Assembly: GCA_043820105.1 (NCBI GenBank)
Contig: JBDREC010000004.1
Span: forward strand, 93,936-157,935
DNA length: 64,000 bases
DNA from: JBDREC01 sp043820105 [NCBI: Pseudomonadota bacterium]
GTDB lineage: Bacteria; Bdellovibrionota_F; JAHFAK01
Reading direction: 5' to 3'
In this document: piece after piece, positions 51,661 to 60,492 of the stretch
Position numbering within the stretch: the first letter of the stretch is position 1
Layout of the letters: every line of letters starts with the position of its first letter
Translations under genes and position numbers: made by a program
Notes under the pieces: generated by a model
Told to the model about the DNA's origin: nothing
The model's input: the letters and a program-made list of their open reading frames with translations, nothing else
The model's database searches: none

Positions 51661-51787
51661 AAAAAACCCTCTGGATGGGGACCGCTTTACTTCCTTTACA
51701 GCCAATAGTTTTTTTTTTTCGCGGGATTTGAGCTTCTGTTGAATGCTTAAATGGCAACTTTGTTGCCCCCCTCCCAGAGGGTTTTTT
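51661..51787. ncRNA. Candidate structured RNA or bidirectional terminator element
   Basis: A 14-base perfect outer stem (AAAAAACCCTCTGG with CCAGAGGGTTTTTT) closes a 99-base interior. After a 2x2 mismatch, GGGG pairs with CCCC; inside lies a perfect 6-base hairpin GGCAAC-TTT-GTTGCC (51753-51767) and an 11-T run (51709-51719). The T run at the end gives a terminator-like 3' end on both strands. The large ordered interior is more than a simple terminator needs. No match to tmRNA, SRP RNA or RNase P RNA features could be recognised. Confidence 0.4.
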
Positions 51788-51840
51788 TATTGTTCTATCA
51801 AATTTTGACATTTCTAAAAAATTTAGTTCTAATTTCCAAT

Positions 51841-54648
51841 ATGAAAAACAAAAATATATTTTTATTGCTTTTATTGATCTTGCTTTATGCGCTAATAATA
51901 AGATTATATTCTTTAAGTGACATCGATTTAGGAAGTGCCTGGGATGAGGGTTACTATTCAGAGGTTGCAAGGAACATCTCAAATGATTCAAAATTATCAT
52001 TGAGTCCAATTTTATATATTAATAATAAACAGCTTTCTTCATCATATTATAAAGACTCAGATCGTATTATAATAGATAAAACACCACTGCTAATGATATT
52101 GGGATCACTTACTTCAAATTTATTTAATAATGAAATATATTCATTTCGATTGGTATCTGTTTTTTCGGGAGTTTTAACTGTTCTAATAATTTATCTTTTG
52201 TTCAATTACATAGCTGGTCCCAATTTTGCGCTTTTTGGAGCCTTTTTATTATCGACAAATCCTTTGCATATTTCTTATTCACGAATCTTTCAAACAGATA
52301 TTCTTTCTTTGTTGTTTGTTATTTTTGCTCTATATTTTGTCTTTAAAATAATCAGGGAGGAGAAGGTTAAATATTATGTTTTGCTAGGTTTAATGATTTT
52401 TTTAAACATGTTTAGCAGGCAAATGGCTTATTTGCCAGTTTTTCTGTCAATTATTATATTTTTAATTATATTATTTTATCTAAAACAAATTGATAATAAA
52501 AAATTAATAAAAACCACCTCATGTATTATTATTGGTTTTTGTTTTTCCTTTATATGGATTCTTATCTTATATTTAAATTCAAGCGCCTTTGATGCTATTT
52601 GGAGAGACCCTGGTGCTTCTGAAATTTCTGTCTTTTTGAAACCTCTTTTATCAAAGTATTCTGCTTCTTCATTTTTATTAAACATAAATAATTTATTTGA
52701 TTTTGAAAATTATAAATATGGCGGCAATTTTTCCTTCTATTTTTTACTGCCTCAAATTATTCTATCTCTTATAGGTTTGACATTAAGTATTAATGAACTT
52801 TTCAGAGCCAAAGCTAAGCAGAAATATTTGGATATTGTATGGATCTTATGGTTTTCTTCTTTTATTTTATATCAACTTTCTCATTCACATCATATTAGTT
52901 ATTTATTGGTGCTTTTACCTCCAACTATTTTTTGGGCCACAAAGTCTTTATCTATTAAAAAACATGTTTTTACTAAAACACTTTTATTTGTTTTTATTCC
53001 TTTTTGTACAATTCTTCCTTTTGTAATGATAGCTAATGAAAGGGAGGTTTTACAGGATACAGAATACGCAAAAATGGCCAAATACATTTCACTAAAAACA
53101 TTAGGAAATGATGAAACAGCCATTGTTACATATGCGCCTACATTTACATATTATCTTAGAAAACCAGTGCAATCTCATTTGTATTTGAAAAATAAATCAG
53201 AATCGTATGAAAAATATATGAGAGAAAACAATATTCGTTTTGTCGAAATGGAACTTCCGGGGGATTTGAATAATTTTGCTTGGGCTAAAGAAAACAATAT
53301 AACTAGAAAAGAGTTTGATTGGGTTTTTAAAAATTGTGTAGATGTCAGTGAAAATGCTGGAATAAAAACAGAAGAAAAATATCATTTATTTGATTGTTGG
53401 AAGAAGGATATAGGATTTCCTTATATTTGGGCCTTGAATGGTCGTGTTGTTATGGATGAAAAAATAGAAGAAAATGCATTTATTATCATCAAAGGCAATA
53501 AAATTTACGACATTGTAGAGGAAGCTCAATTAAATAAGTATGAAGGAATAGAAAAAACAATATTTACTGAGGGAACTATATATCCAGGCTTAATTAATCT
53601 ACATGATCATTTTTTATGGAATTATTTAAACACTATTAAAGTGACAGAAAAATATAATAGTTTTTTTGAATTTCAGAAATCTAAAAGCTATAAGAAATTA
53701 AAAAAAGAATTTAATGAAACAAGAAATAAACTTGCATGTACCCTTAATGATTATTCCGAATTTAAAAAATTAATTAATGGAGAAACTTCTGTTCAAAGTA
53801 GCTATCAATATAGATGTCCAAGGAATTTGATTAGGAATTTAAATGATTGGGATGAATTTTATGGTTTTAATTTATTAAAAGATTCTTCAAGTAGTTATTT
53901 TAGAAATCTAAATAAAAAAGAACTTTATCAAAGAAAAAGCGGAGACTTTCCTTATATAGTATATCTTGGAGAAGGACTTGATGAAAAACTTAATAATGAT
54001 TTATATGAAATGGATAAGCATCAAAGACTTCATGAAAAGACAATTATTATTCATGGTGTTTCTTTTGGAGAAAAAGAGTTGGATTTAATTTATAAGAGGA
54101 ATGCAAGTCTAGTCTGGTCACTGTCTTCTAATCTAAATCTTTTTGGTGAAACATTAGATGTTTTGGAAGCATCAAAAAAAGGAATTAGGATAGCCATTGG
54201 CTCTGATTGGTCTTTAACTGGGTCACTATCCTTGCTTGATGAATTGAAAATTGTTAAGAAATACAATGAAGAAAAGCTAAATAATCATTTTTCAAATAGG
54301 GACTTGTTTGAAATGCTTACCTTGATTCCATCTGTAATTTTGGGTTTAAATGACAAGATTGGAAAAATCAGTAGAGGCTATTACGCTGATTTGCTTGTTA
54401 TTGACGATCAAGCTCAGGGGGATCCTTTTGATAATTTTGTTAATGCTAAAAGTGAAAATCTATCATTGGTTTTAGTTGATGGTAAAGCCCTGGTAGGAAA
54501 AGAAGATATTATGAAAACGATATCATCTGCATTTCATCTGTTTAAATTTTGTGGACAGCAATATCAATCTATTATAAATCCAAATGAAATAAGCCAAAAA
54601 ATGAATGAGTCTGAAAAAATATCCTTGCCTTTATTGGAATGTAAATAA
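51841..54648 (+). CDS. GT39-type membrane glycosyltransferase fused to an amidohydrolase domain
   Basis: The start is set at ATG 51841; upstream in-frame codons lie in the hairpin element. Residues 1 to about 395 are a GT-C membrane glycosyltransferase of the PMT/ArnT type, with SAWDEGYYSEVARN in the first outer loop (catalytic Asp-Glu) and about ten helices. A soluble segment (about 395-535) is usual for the family. From about 537 a second, metal-dependent amidohydrolase domain begins: VVMDEKIEENAFIIIKGNKI, YPGLINLHDHF with His588 and His590, IIIHGVSFGE, SLSSNLNLFGETLDVL, AIGSDWSLTGS with Asp789, and GYYADLLVID near the end. Both halves look complete in one 935-residue frame. By topology the second domain would be extracytoplasmic. 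Substrates unknown. Confidence 0.75.
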   Translation: MKNKNIFLLLLLILLYALIIRLYSLSDIDLGSAWDEGYYSEVARNISNDSKLSLSPILYINNKQLSSSYYKDSDRIIIDKTPLLMILGSLTSNLFNNEIYSFRLVSVFSGVLTVLIIYLLFNYIAGPNFALFGAFLLSTNPLHISYSRIFQTDILSLLFVIFALYFVFKIIREEKVKYYVLLGLMIFLNMFSRQMAYLPVFLSIIIFLIILFYLKQIDNKKLIKTTSCIIIGFCFSFIWILILYLNSSAFDAIWRDPGASEISVFLKPLLSKYSASSFLLNINNLFDFENYKYGGNFSFYFLLPQIILSLIGLTLSINELFRAKAKQKYLDIVWILWFSSFILYQLSHSHHISYLLVLLPPTIFWATKSLSIKKHVFTKTLLFVFIPFCTILPFVMIANEREVLQDTEYAKMAKYISLKTLGNDETAIVTYAPTFTYYLRKPVQSHLYLKNKSESYEKYMRENNIRFVEMELPGDLNNFAWAKENNITRKEFDWVFKNCVDVSENAGIKTEEKYHLFDCWKKDIGFPYIWALNGRVVMDEKIEENAFIIIKGNKIYDIVEEAQLNKYEGIEKTIFTEGTIYPGLINLHDHFLWNYLNTIKVTEKYNSFFEFQKSKSYKKLKKEFNETRNKLACTLNDYSEFKKLINGETSVQSSYQYRCPRNLIRNLNDWDEFYGFNLLKDSSSSYFRNLNKKELYQRKSGDFPYIVYLGEGLDEKLNNDLYEMDKHQRLHEKTIIIHGVSFGEKELDLIYKRNASLVWSLSSNLNLFGETLDVLEASKKGIRIAIGSDWSLTGSLSLLDELKIVKKYNEEKLNNHFSNRDLFEMLTLIPSVILGLNDKIGKISRGYYADLLVIDDQAQGDPFDNFVNAKSENLSLVLVDGKALVGKEDIMKTISSAFHLFKFCGQQYQSIINPNEISQKMNESEKISLPLLECK

Positions 54649-54662
54649 GCAGCAAAAAAAAA

Positions 54663-56222
54663 CTAATCTACCACAATCGAGATATTTCGAGTCGCCGTTT
54701 CTCCACTTGAGTCCATGACTTGAACTGTGAAATCAAAAACCCCAGCATTCGTTGGTGTTCCTGAAATAGTGGTATCTAAAGGCCCTTCACTTGCCATTGC
54801 TTGGTAAATTGGAGCTGTTGTGTGAGTTTCTGTATATGTATACATGTCAATTCCATCACTTGAATAACAAACAGCTTCATATTGATAACCTGAAACGCTT
54901 CCCACATAAGTTGGTGCTGCTAAAAAGATATCATCAAAGCTTCCATCTTGAGGTCGTGCATATTCCCAAATACTTGAATAATCTCTTAATACAATTCTTT
55001 GAGAATCTCTGGAAGAATCTCCACCAGTATAAACTAAATTTGGAACTCCAGTGCTTGTGATTTGTGTTAAAGTTACAGGAAATGAACTTGTCCAGGCAGG
55101 ATCCATTTCTGTTGGAAATTTATAAACCTTAACAGATCCACTTGTTTTTTGTACCAGATAAACAATGCTCGTTTCCCAATCAACAAACATTGTCTCGCAA
55201 TTGTGAGAGCCATCAGGATATAAAAAGTAAAAAGAATTGTAACTTAAGCTTATTGCTGACGTGCTTCTTGTTGCTGGAACTTCTGGTTCTTCAATTCTTA
55301 CAACTTTATAATTTGTTCTGGTTTCAGAATTATCTCCAACATCACCAATATAAATATATTCTGTGTTCTCATCAGGGCCTGGGCCAATTGCGATATCTTC
55401 CCAATCGTGATTTGAAGCCCCCACTTGGTATTCTTGTAAGATATTACCAAGACCGTCAATTGCATAAAAATCAGAACCGCCTCCTGAATCGTCCATAACC
55501 CAGAAAACGCCTGGGTTTAATCGACTTGCAACAACTCCAGAAATTTCTGTCAAGTCTGGTGACATTGATTGATCCACATTGCCGTTGAAAGAAAAAGATC
55601 CCCAATTTAGGGTATTATTATTTCCATCTATTGAAAGGCCATTAGGCAAAGATCCAGAAGTAATTGACCATGTGTAGCCTGTTTCTGTTCCGCCGATTGC
55701 TTCTAATGATTCTGAGTATGAAGTCCCAATTGTTCCATTTGAAAGTGAGCTTGTGCTTATTCTAAAAGAGTCATAAGTTATATCATCTTCTGAAAGAACA
55801 ATCTCAACACTCTGATCTTCATTTTCAATTAGGATTTCAAGGGAAAGTGATTCTTCTGAGTTATCTATTTCTGCGCTTAGCGGTTCACTTTGAGATAGAA
55901 TTGATAAAGCTTCCTTCAGGTAGGCTGTAAAAGACCAGGTGCCAAATTCACTTAATGTCAATTCTAGTTCATAATTTATTTGACCCTCAATTGTAGATAC
56001 TGAAACACTTTCTTCAAGTTCATCTTTTGTGGCAATGATTTCAATTATATCACCTGGTGGGGTTTCTGTTAGCTTGATCATAACACTTATGTTAGTATTT
56101 TCATTATTAGAAGAAAGAACAACAGAGTCAAGACCACAAGAAGATAGAAATATAGAAAAAAGAATAATAGAAAAAAGAATAATAGAAAAAAGAAGTTTCA
56201 ATTTAACATTAATTTTATTCAT
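54663..56222 (-). CDS. Lipoprotein: Ig-like (putative-Ig) domain interrupted by a beta-propeller
   Basis: The signal peptide contains a FSIIL repeat and ends in LSSC near residue 29. A first beta domain covers about 40-145. Residues about 150-200 are the front of a putative-Ig domain (NGTIGTSYSESLEAIGGTET, YTWSITSGSLPNGLSIDGNN). Its expected end, SGTPTNAGVFDFTVQVMDSS, appears only at about 488-507. Between them lies a roughly 280-residue propeller-like domain (TEISGVVASRLNPGVFWVMD, SNHDWEDIAIGPGPDENTEY, IYIGDVGDNSETRTNYKVVR). Convergent with the fusion gene 14 bases away, and directly downstream of another lipoprotein gene on the same strand. Confidence 0.75.
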   Translation of the reverse strand: MNKINVKLKLLFSIILFSIILFSIFLSSCGLDSVVLSSNNENTNISVMIKLTETPPGDIIEIIATKDELEESVSVSTIEGQINYELELTLSEFGTWSFTAYLKEALSILSQSEPLSAEIDNSEESLSLEILIENEDQSVEIVLSEDDITYDSFRISTSSLSNGTIGTSYSESLEAIGGTETGYTWSITSGSLPNGLSIDGNNNTLNWGSFSFNGNVDQSMSPDLTEISGVVASRLNPGVFWVMDDSGGGSDFYAIDGLGNILQEYQVGASNHDWEDIAIGPGPDENTEYIYIGDVGDNSETRTNYKVVRIEEPEVPATRSTSAISLSYNSFYFLYPDGSHNCETMFVDWETSIVYLVQKTSGSVKVYKFPTEMDPAWTSSFPVTLTQITSTGVPNLVYTGGDSSRDSQRIVLRDYSSIWEYARPQDGSFDDIFLAAPTYVGSVSGYQYEAVCYSSDGIDMYTYTETHTTAPIYQAMASEGPLDTTISGTPTNAGVFDFTVQVMDSSGETATRNISIVVD

Positions 56223-57161
56223 TTATATGTCATAAGTTACATTCACATCCGCTGTAGTGCTTTCACCCAAGGTATCTGTGCCGGTAATACTTATTTTAAT
56301 ACCTGCATAATCTATAAAATCAAATGTTATGTCATCACTTATTACTATATTGAATCTACAGCAATCAAGTGCTGGATAGCTACCACAGCTTCCCGCGTGA
56401 TCATAGGTAAGTGTATTTGTATCATAATAAAACATCTCATAGTATGAACTATCTAAGCTAATATATGTGTCTTCTTCAGTGATTAGATAAACAAAGTAAG
56501 ATATTAAAGTTGGATCTCCATATGTGCAAAGCTCTGAACCATCATTATCTATAAATGATAAGCTGCCATCTGCAAAAGTTGCATCTACATTTCCTGAATC
56601 ATTTAAATCAGCTGTTACTGCAATTAGACTTTCATCAACTGAAGCTTCAGGAGAATATGAAATTACAGCTGAAGCACTTACATTTGATTCAAGTGCAATT
56701 TCTGTGTCATCTGGATCACCACCATTGATTGAGATGGTTCCAAAATCAATTGTTTCGTCAGTGGCAGTTATTTGATACTCCTCTGAAGAAGCTGAAGCAA
56801 TGGCTGTCAAAGTGTCTTCGCAGATTGTTGGATCATTGTCACAATCACCTTCAAAGATATATAGATAAAAGTCATAATAACTTCCAACATCCAGGACCAT
56901 TTCAAGATCATTTTCAACACTTTCTAAATTTTCAGGATCTGTGCCTAAATATGCATAGGTATATTGTGATTCTGATTCACCAATTGCTGAAAAGCCGACG
57001 GATAAATCGCTGCTTGCTGCATCAATGGCTACGATTGGTTTAATGCTAATTTCAACAACAGATTCACTTGTTTCTTCTTCATCTGTAAACCAATCACAGG
57101 CAACGATTTGTAAAAATAAAAAGCAAGGCAATAGGATAATAATTGAGATTCGATTTAACAT
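56223..57161 (-). CDS. Secreted lipoprotein of unknown function
   Basis: ATG 57161 has AGGGAG 8 bases upstream and gives a signal peptide ending in IVAC near residue 21; a longer in-frame extension upstream lacks signal character. The mature protein (about 290 residues) is very acidic and rich in Ser/Thr and beta-strands. It has three to four repeats of a strand-rich unit and several Cys pairs (CDNDPTICED, CGSYPALDCCRF). It abuts the lipoprotein gene downstream (stop and start adjoin), so they form one operon. No family recognised. Confidence 0.7.
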   Translation of the reverse strand: MLNRISIIILLPCFLFLQIVACDWFTDEEETSESVVEISIKPIVAIDAASSDLSVGFSAIGESESQYTYAYLGTDPENLESVENDLEMVLDVGSYYDFYLYIFEGDCDNDPTICEDTLTAIASASSEEYQITATDETIDFGTISINGGDPDDTEIALESNVSASAVISYSPEASVDESLIAVTADLNDSGNVDATFADGSLSFIDNDGSELCTYGDPTLISYFVYLITEEDTYISLDSSYYEMFYYDTNTLTYDHAGSCGSYPALDCCRFNIVISDDITFDFIDYAGIKISITGTDTLGESTTADVNVTYDI

Positions 57162-57406
57162 GGCAAATTCTCCCTTTCTTTTTTTCAAGAGTTCATAAGT
57201 TAATAATTGATGTTCAGACCTTGTTGAATGAATACGCCCCAAAAAGATTTGTGAAGTAAAGTAATCCTATCCCGAAAAATTATATAAGATAAAATATCAA
57301 GATAGTCAAAATAATAAGTTATATTTTTGGTTGCAACATAACAAAGAAAAATTTATAGTGTTTATCTAAATATGGGTACTTTATGACTGTTTTAAGGGAT
57401 TTAGAT

Positions 57407-59062
57407 ATGAAACTACAAAAGTATCCAATTTATATATTTATTCTATTATTTTTTTTATTTCTTTTTTTATTACCAAAGAGTTATGCTGAGACCATCATAG
57501 GCAAGCCTTTTCTTGATACAAATATTACTTTATATGATAACATCGCCTTTACATTAAAAGAAGTTAAAGATGGTCTGCTAACCAAATTTTCAAATGGCCA
57601 TAAAGTTGTATTTAGACAAGATTCAGAAGACAGTATTGTTCCATTAAGATTTAAAGCGAATAAAGCTAGGGGCTGGGTGGCTTTTCCCGAAGGCACAGAA
57701 ATATTGAGAGTTGAAGCAAATGGTATTTGGGGTAGCATTGGAAGTTCCCTTCACTTTTTATCAATTCCCACGAACCAAAGTTATAAAAATCAAGATGGAG
57801 AAAATGTAAAATCTAGGTTTTCGTTTATGATTGTTAATTCTAAAATGTTTCCTGAGATTGAAGATTCGGGTATAGTTTATGTTTTTTCAAATGATAGTAA
57901 AATATTTATTTCTAATAGTGGTCGCGGATATACAAAGATTGGTAATGATGCTTTGTTTAGTGACGAGTCTAGAGAATCTTATGAGTTCACACTTTTTCAA
58001 GACAATAAAGAAGATGGGATATTTAGATTTGATGATTTAAACATACCAATATGGTTAAAAGATTTTTTAATAAATTGGGGAAAAATTATTAATAGATTTG
58101 AGTTTCTGTTTGAAGATGATGAATCCTTTGGCTTTGATTTAAGCAAGGAGCATAAGAAAAACTTGAGCTTAGAAGAACAAATAATTTTAAATTCTGAGCT
58201 TAGGGCTAGGAATGAATTTATTGAGGCTGATGAATTTCATCCTGAATTAAGAATTTGGCTTTTCAGGACTTACAAATGGTATTCAAATCTTGTGAATATT
58301 TTGTTTCTAGAAGGAAGGCTTCCCTTGGAATATAAAGAAGGGCCGTTCTTTTTAGGAATTTTTCCTTCTAAAGAGCAAATTATTGGGCTTGAAAAATTGA
58401 TTAGATATTTTGATTATGTGCCTGAAATACAAGCCCTAGCAGTTAATGAACTTTTTAAATGCCTTCATAATAATAATCGGATTATGTACTATACCCATGC
58501 AATTAGAAGCGATGATCTTAAAGTTGTTGAATTCGCTAAAAATTCTATTTTACGGCTAGCTTCTAGTTATCCAACTATTGATTCTTTTTGGTTGGCATTT
58601 ACTTCAATGCTTCAAGATAGAAAGTTTCGCACTGAGAATATGGGATTTATATTTAAAATATTTGCAGAAATAAAGGATCCTGACTTAAATAATTTTGTTT
58701 TAAATTATATTTATGATAGATTAAAAAACAAAAACCTTAATCACCCACAAATATTTTTTATTGTTCGAAATATTAATAACTTGTTTAAACTTAAACCCTT
58801 TCTGCAAAGTGATTTTATTGATATGCTTATAAGAAGACATAATACAGGAGAATTAGTAGAAGATATTAGTCTTTTTTCTTTATCGTTTTTCATAAAATAT
58901 TTATATCAAGATAATAGAAATTCTAGTAATCAGGATGTTTTTGAAAGAGCATTAAAAGAATTGCCCTTAGAGAAAATAGATTTTATGGATAATGAAGTTA
59001 TTATAGAAAAAGAAATCAAAAGATCAGAACAAAAATTAAATTCATGCCTTAGTTTATTTTAG
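57407..59062 (+). CDS. Secreted protein with helical repeat C-terminus, unknown
   Basis: ATG 57407, with AAGGG 9 bases upstream, gives a strongly hydrophobic signal peptide ending PKSYA|ET; an ATG eight codons upstream is possible. The mature part begins with a beta-rich region (about 25-190; LRVEANGIWGSIGSSLHFLS). It then becomes helical, with paired helices of the HEAT/ARM kind near 320-480 (VPEIQALAVNELFKCL, DDLKVVEFAKNSILRLASSY). No catalytic motif was found. Confidence 0.65.
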   Translation: MKLQKYPIYIFILLFFLFLFLLPKSYAETIIGKPFLDTNITLYDNIAFTLKEVKDGLLTKFSNGHKVVFRQDSEDSIVPLRFKANKARGWVAFPEGTEILRVEANGIWGSIGSSLHFLSIPTNQSYKNQDGENVKSRFSFMIVNSKMFPEIEDSGIVYVFSNDSKIFISNSGRGYTKIGNDALFSDESRESYEFTLFQDNKEDGIFRFDDLNIPIWLKDFLINWGKIINRFEFLFEDDESFGFDLSKEHKKNLSLEEQIILNSELRARNEFIEADEFHPELRIWLFRTYKWYSNLVNILFLEGRLPLEYKEGPFFLGIFPSKEQIIGLEKLIRYFDYVPEIQALAVNELFKCLHNNNRIMYYTHAIRSDDLKVVEFAKNSILRLASSYPTIDSFWLAFTSMLQDRKFRTENMGFIFKIFAEIKDPDLNNFVLNYIYDRLKNKNLNHPQIFFIVRNINNLFKLKPFLQSDFIDMLIRRHNTGELVEDISLFSLSFFIKYLYQDNRNSSNQDVFERALKELPLEKIDFMDNEVIIEKEIKRSEQKLNSCLSLF

Positions 59063-59178
59063 GCAAAATTTTTTGTTGTCCTGGTTCCTTTTGCTCCTTT
59101 TCAGGTAAAAAAGATCATTTTGATACCCATAATTTGCATGAATATAAATTAAATCCAATAGTTTTAGCTGTTTATCTG

Positions 59179-59194
59179 TGGCACAAGTTTTGCA
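59179..59194 (+). promoter_or_regulatory. Sigma-54 promoter
   Basis: TGGCACAAGTTTTGCA fits TGGCAC-N5-TTGCA exactly, with correct GG-to-GC spacing. It lies about 95 bases upstream of the ATG at 59290. It is the best sigma-54 match in the window. No enhancer-binding regulator gene is in view. Confidence 0.75.
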
Positions 59195-59255
59195 CAGTTA
59201 AAAAACGAAAATTTTTAAATTAGCTGTAAGCAAAATATAGAGCCATTAATTTCGC

Positions 59256-59274
59256 CTTAGCACTTACCACTTAA
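59256..59274. repeat. Short heptamer repeat, family C
   Basis: Units CTTAGCA, CTTACCA and CTTA lie just before the ribosome site of the gene at 59290, reading in its direction. Confidence 0.6.
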
Positions 59275-59289
59275 TGAAAGGAGTAGAAA

Positions 59290-60117
59290 ATGAAAAAGAG
59301 TGTTTTTGGAATAATTATCCTTGTTGTGATGAGTATTTATTTTAATTCATGGGCTTTTTTTCCAAGACATTATTATCTTCCAGGCCAAGGGACATGGATG
59401 GGAAGTTTTGATATTTACGATGATGAGGCCTTAGTTGGGTCGCTTTACAAAACTCCTCTTGGCGAATTTTTGGAAGAGGGTAAATATGATCTAGTTGCAA
59501 ATGTGCCATATAATGAAGATTATTTGTGGCAGGCTGATCTCGTTTTATTAAAGGATGGTATAAAATATGAACCTCAGTGGTTAGGTTATACTTTATATCT
59601 TGATGAAAAGAAACAATACAGGCTAGTTCTTGATTTCAATCAAAGAGATTCCTTAAATCACTATTCTGGTTTAATCTATGCAGATAGCTTAGATGCCATT
59701 AATGCACCAGATACTTTTGTTGGTGAATTTGAGCTATTTCTGCAAAATCCGCCAAAGGTTGAAATTGATGGTATTTGGGAAGGGCAATTTCATGGTTTAA
59801 CAGATGGTGAGCCTGATAGAAATAAAATATTTTCAAGCACTTTGGTTTTTAATAAATATACAAAAGAGCTAATAGTTAAAGATGCCGTTGGATTAAGCAA
59901 TAAAGATTCAGTTTATAAACTCAAGAACTGGGGATATGTGGAGGAAACAGAGGAAATTAAACTTGTTTTTGAAAATTGTGATGCTCAACAAGTCAAGGAT
60001 TCCTGTGTTCCAATTGTTGTTAATGGCTTTATGTCAGCAAACAATGAGTATAGCGCTATTGTAGGCGAAGTTTTTGTTGATTATGAGTTTAAGGGTGCTT
60101 TGAAGTTATTTAAATAA
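59290..60117 (+). CDS. Secreted protein of unknown function
   Basis: The signal peptide ends near SWA|FF (residue 22). The rest, 250 residues, is beta-rich and lacks a recognised domain. Two halves show a similar pattern: GTWMGSFDIYDDEALVGSLY near 34 and DGIWEGQFHGLTDGEPDRN near 158, which suggests an ancient internal duplication. AAAGGAG precedes the ATG by 8 bases. It is driven by the sigma-54 site at 59179 and is first of a group of secreted genes. Confidence 0.65.
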   Translation: MKKSVFGIIILVVMSIYFNSWAFFPRHYYLPGQGTWMGSFDIYDDEALVGSLYKTPLGEFLEEGKYDLVANVPYNEDYLWQADLVLLKDGIKYEPQWLGYTLYLDEKKQYRLVLDFNQRDSLNHYSGLIYADSLDAINAPDTFVGEFELFLQNPPKVEIDGIWEGQFHGLTDGEPDRNKIFSSTLVFNKYTKELIVKDAVGLSNKDSVYKLKNWGYVEETEEIKLVFENCDAQQVKDSCVPIVVNGFMSANNEYSAIVGEVFVDYEFKGALKLFK

Positions 60118-60147
60118 AATGGTTGCTGGTAGCTAGTAAGAGGCTAT

Positions 60148-60184
60148 ACTTACCACTTACCACTTACAGCTTACTACTTATTAC
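60148..60184. repeat. Heptamer repeat, family C, upstream of a small gene
   Basis: Units CTTACCA, CTTACCA, CTTACAG, CTTACTA and CTTATTA run into CGGAGGG, the ribosome site of the gene at 60195. The last units plus the ribosome site are the same as upstream of the minus-strand gene at 62323 (TTATTACGGAGGG). Confidence 0.88.
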
Positions 60185-60194
60185 GGAGGGAATT

Positions 60195-60332
60195 GTGAAA
60201 ACATTAAACTATTTACTTGCAGGGCTTGCTATGATTTTGGTTTTTCAGATTTTTGATAGAGTAGATTTGTTTTCCAAAAACGAACAAGTTTCTGTGAATG
60301 AATACTATCCTGTGCTCGGATCAGGACTTTAG
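60195..60332 (+). CDS. Small single-pass membrane protein, 45 residues
   Basis: The start is GTG 60195, 4 bases after GGAGGG. One membrane helix (about 4-21, LNYLLAGLAMILVFQIF) is followed by a short polar tail. The strong ribosome site and its place between secreted-protein genes support expression. No family recognised. A longer in-frame reading from 60123 would translate the heptamer repeat and is rejected. Confidence 0.55.
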   Translation: MKTLNYLLAGLAMILVFQIFDRVDLFSKNEQVSVNEYYPVLGSGL

Positions 60333-60440
60333 TTTAAGCAAGTGAGTCGTTTTACAGCGCAACAAAATTCCTGGTTTTTGCCCTTGTTCACAAAATCCAA
60401 TAATAACAAGTGCTTAATTTGCTGTATTGCAACTGCATCT

Positions 60441-60456
60441 TGGTATTATTCTTGCA
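60441..60456 (+). promoter_or_regulatory. Candidate sigma-54 promoter
   Basis: TGGTATTATTCTTGCA has the correct GG-to-GC spacing and a perfect TTGCA -12 box; the -24 box is TGGTAT as at 6641. It lies 37 bases before the ATG at 60493. Confidence 0.5.
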
Positions 60457-60492
60457 ATACAAGTATTTTACTAGAATTTTTGAGGCATTGTT

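Noticed and set aside
51661-51787. The hairpin element as tmRNA, 6S, SRP or RNase P RNA
   Set aside because: No tRNA-like end, no SRP loop, no central 6S-type bubble and no RNase P core could be recognised.
51617-52009. Minus-strand 130-residue frame covering the hairpin element
   Set aside because: It overlaps the fusion gene's start antisense, shows no family pattern, and its sequence is explained by the hairpin and the gene.
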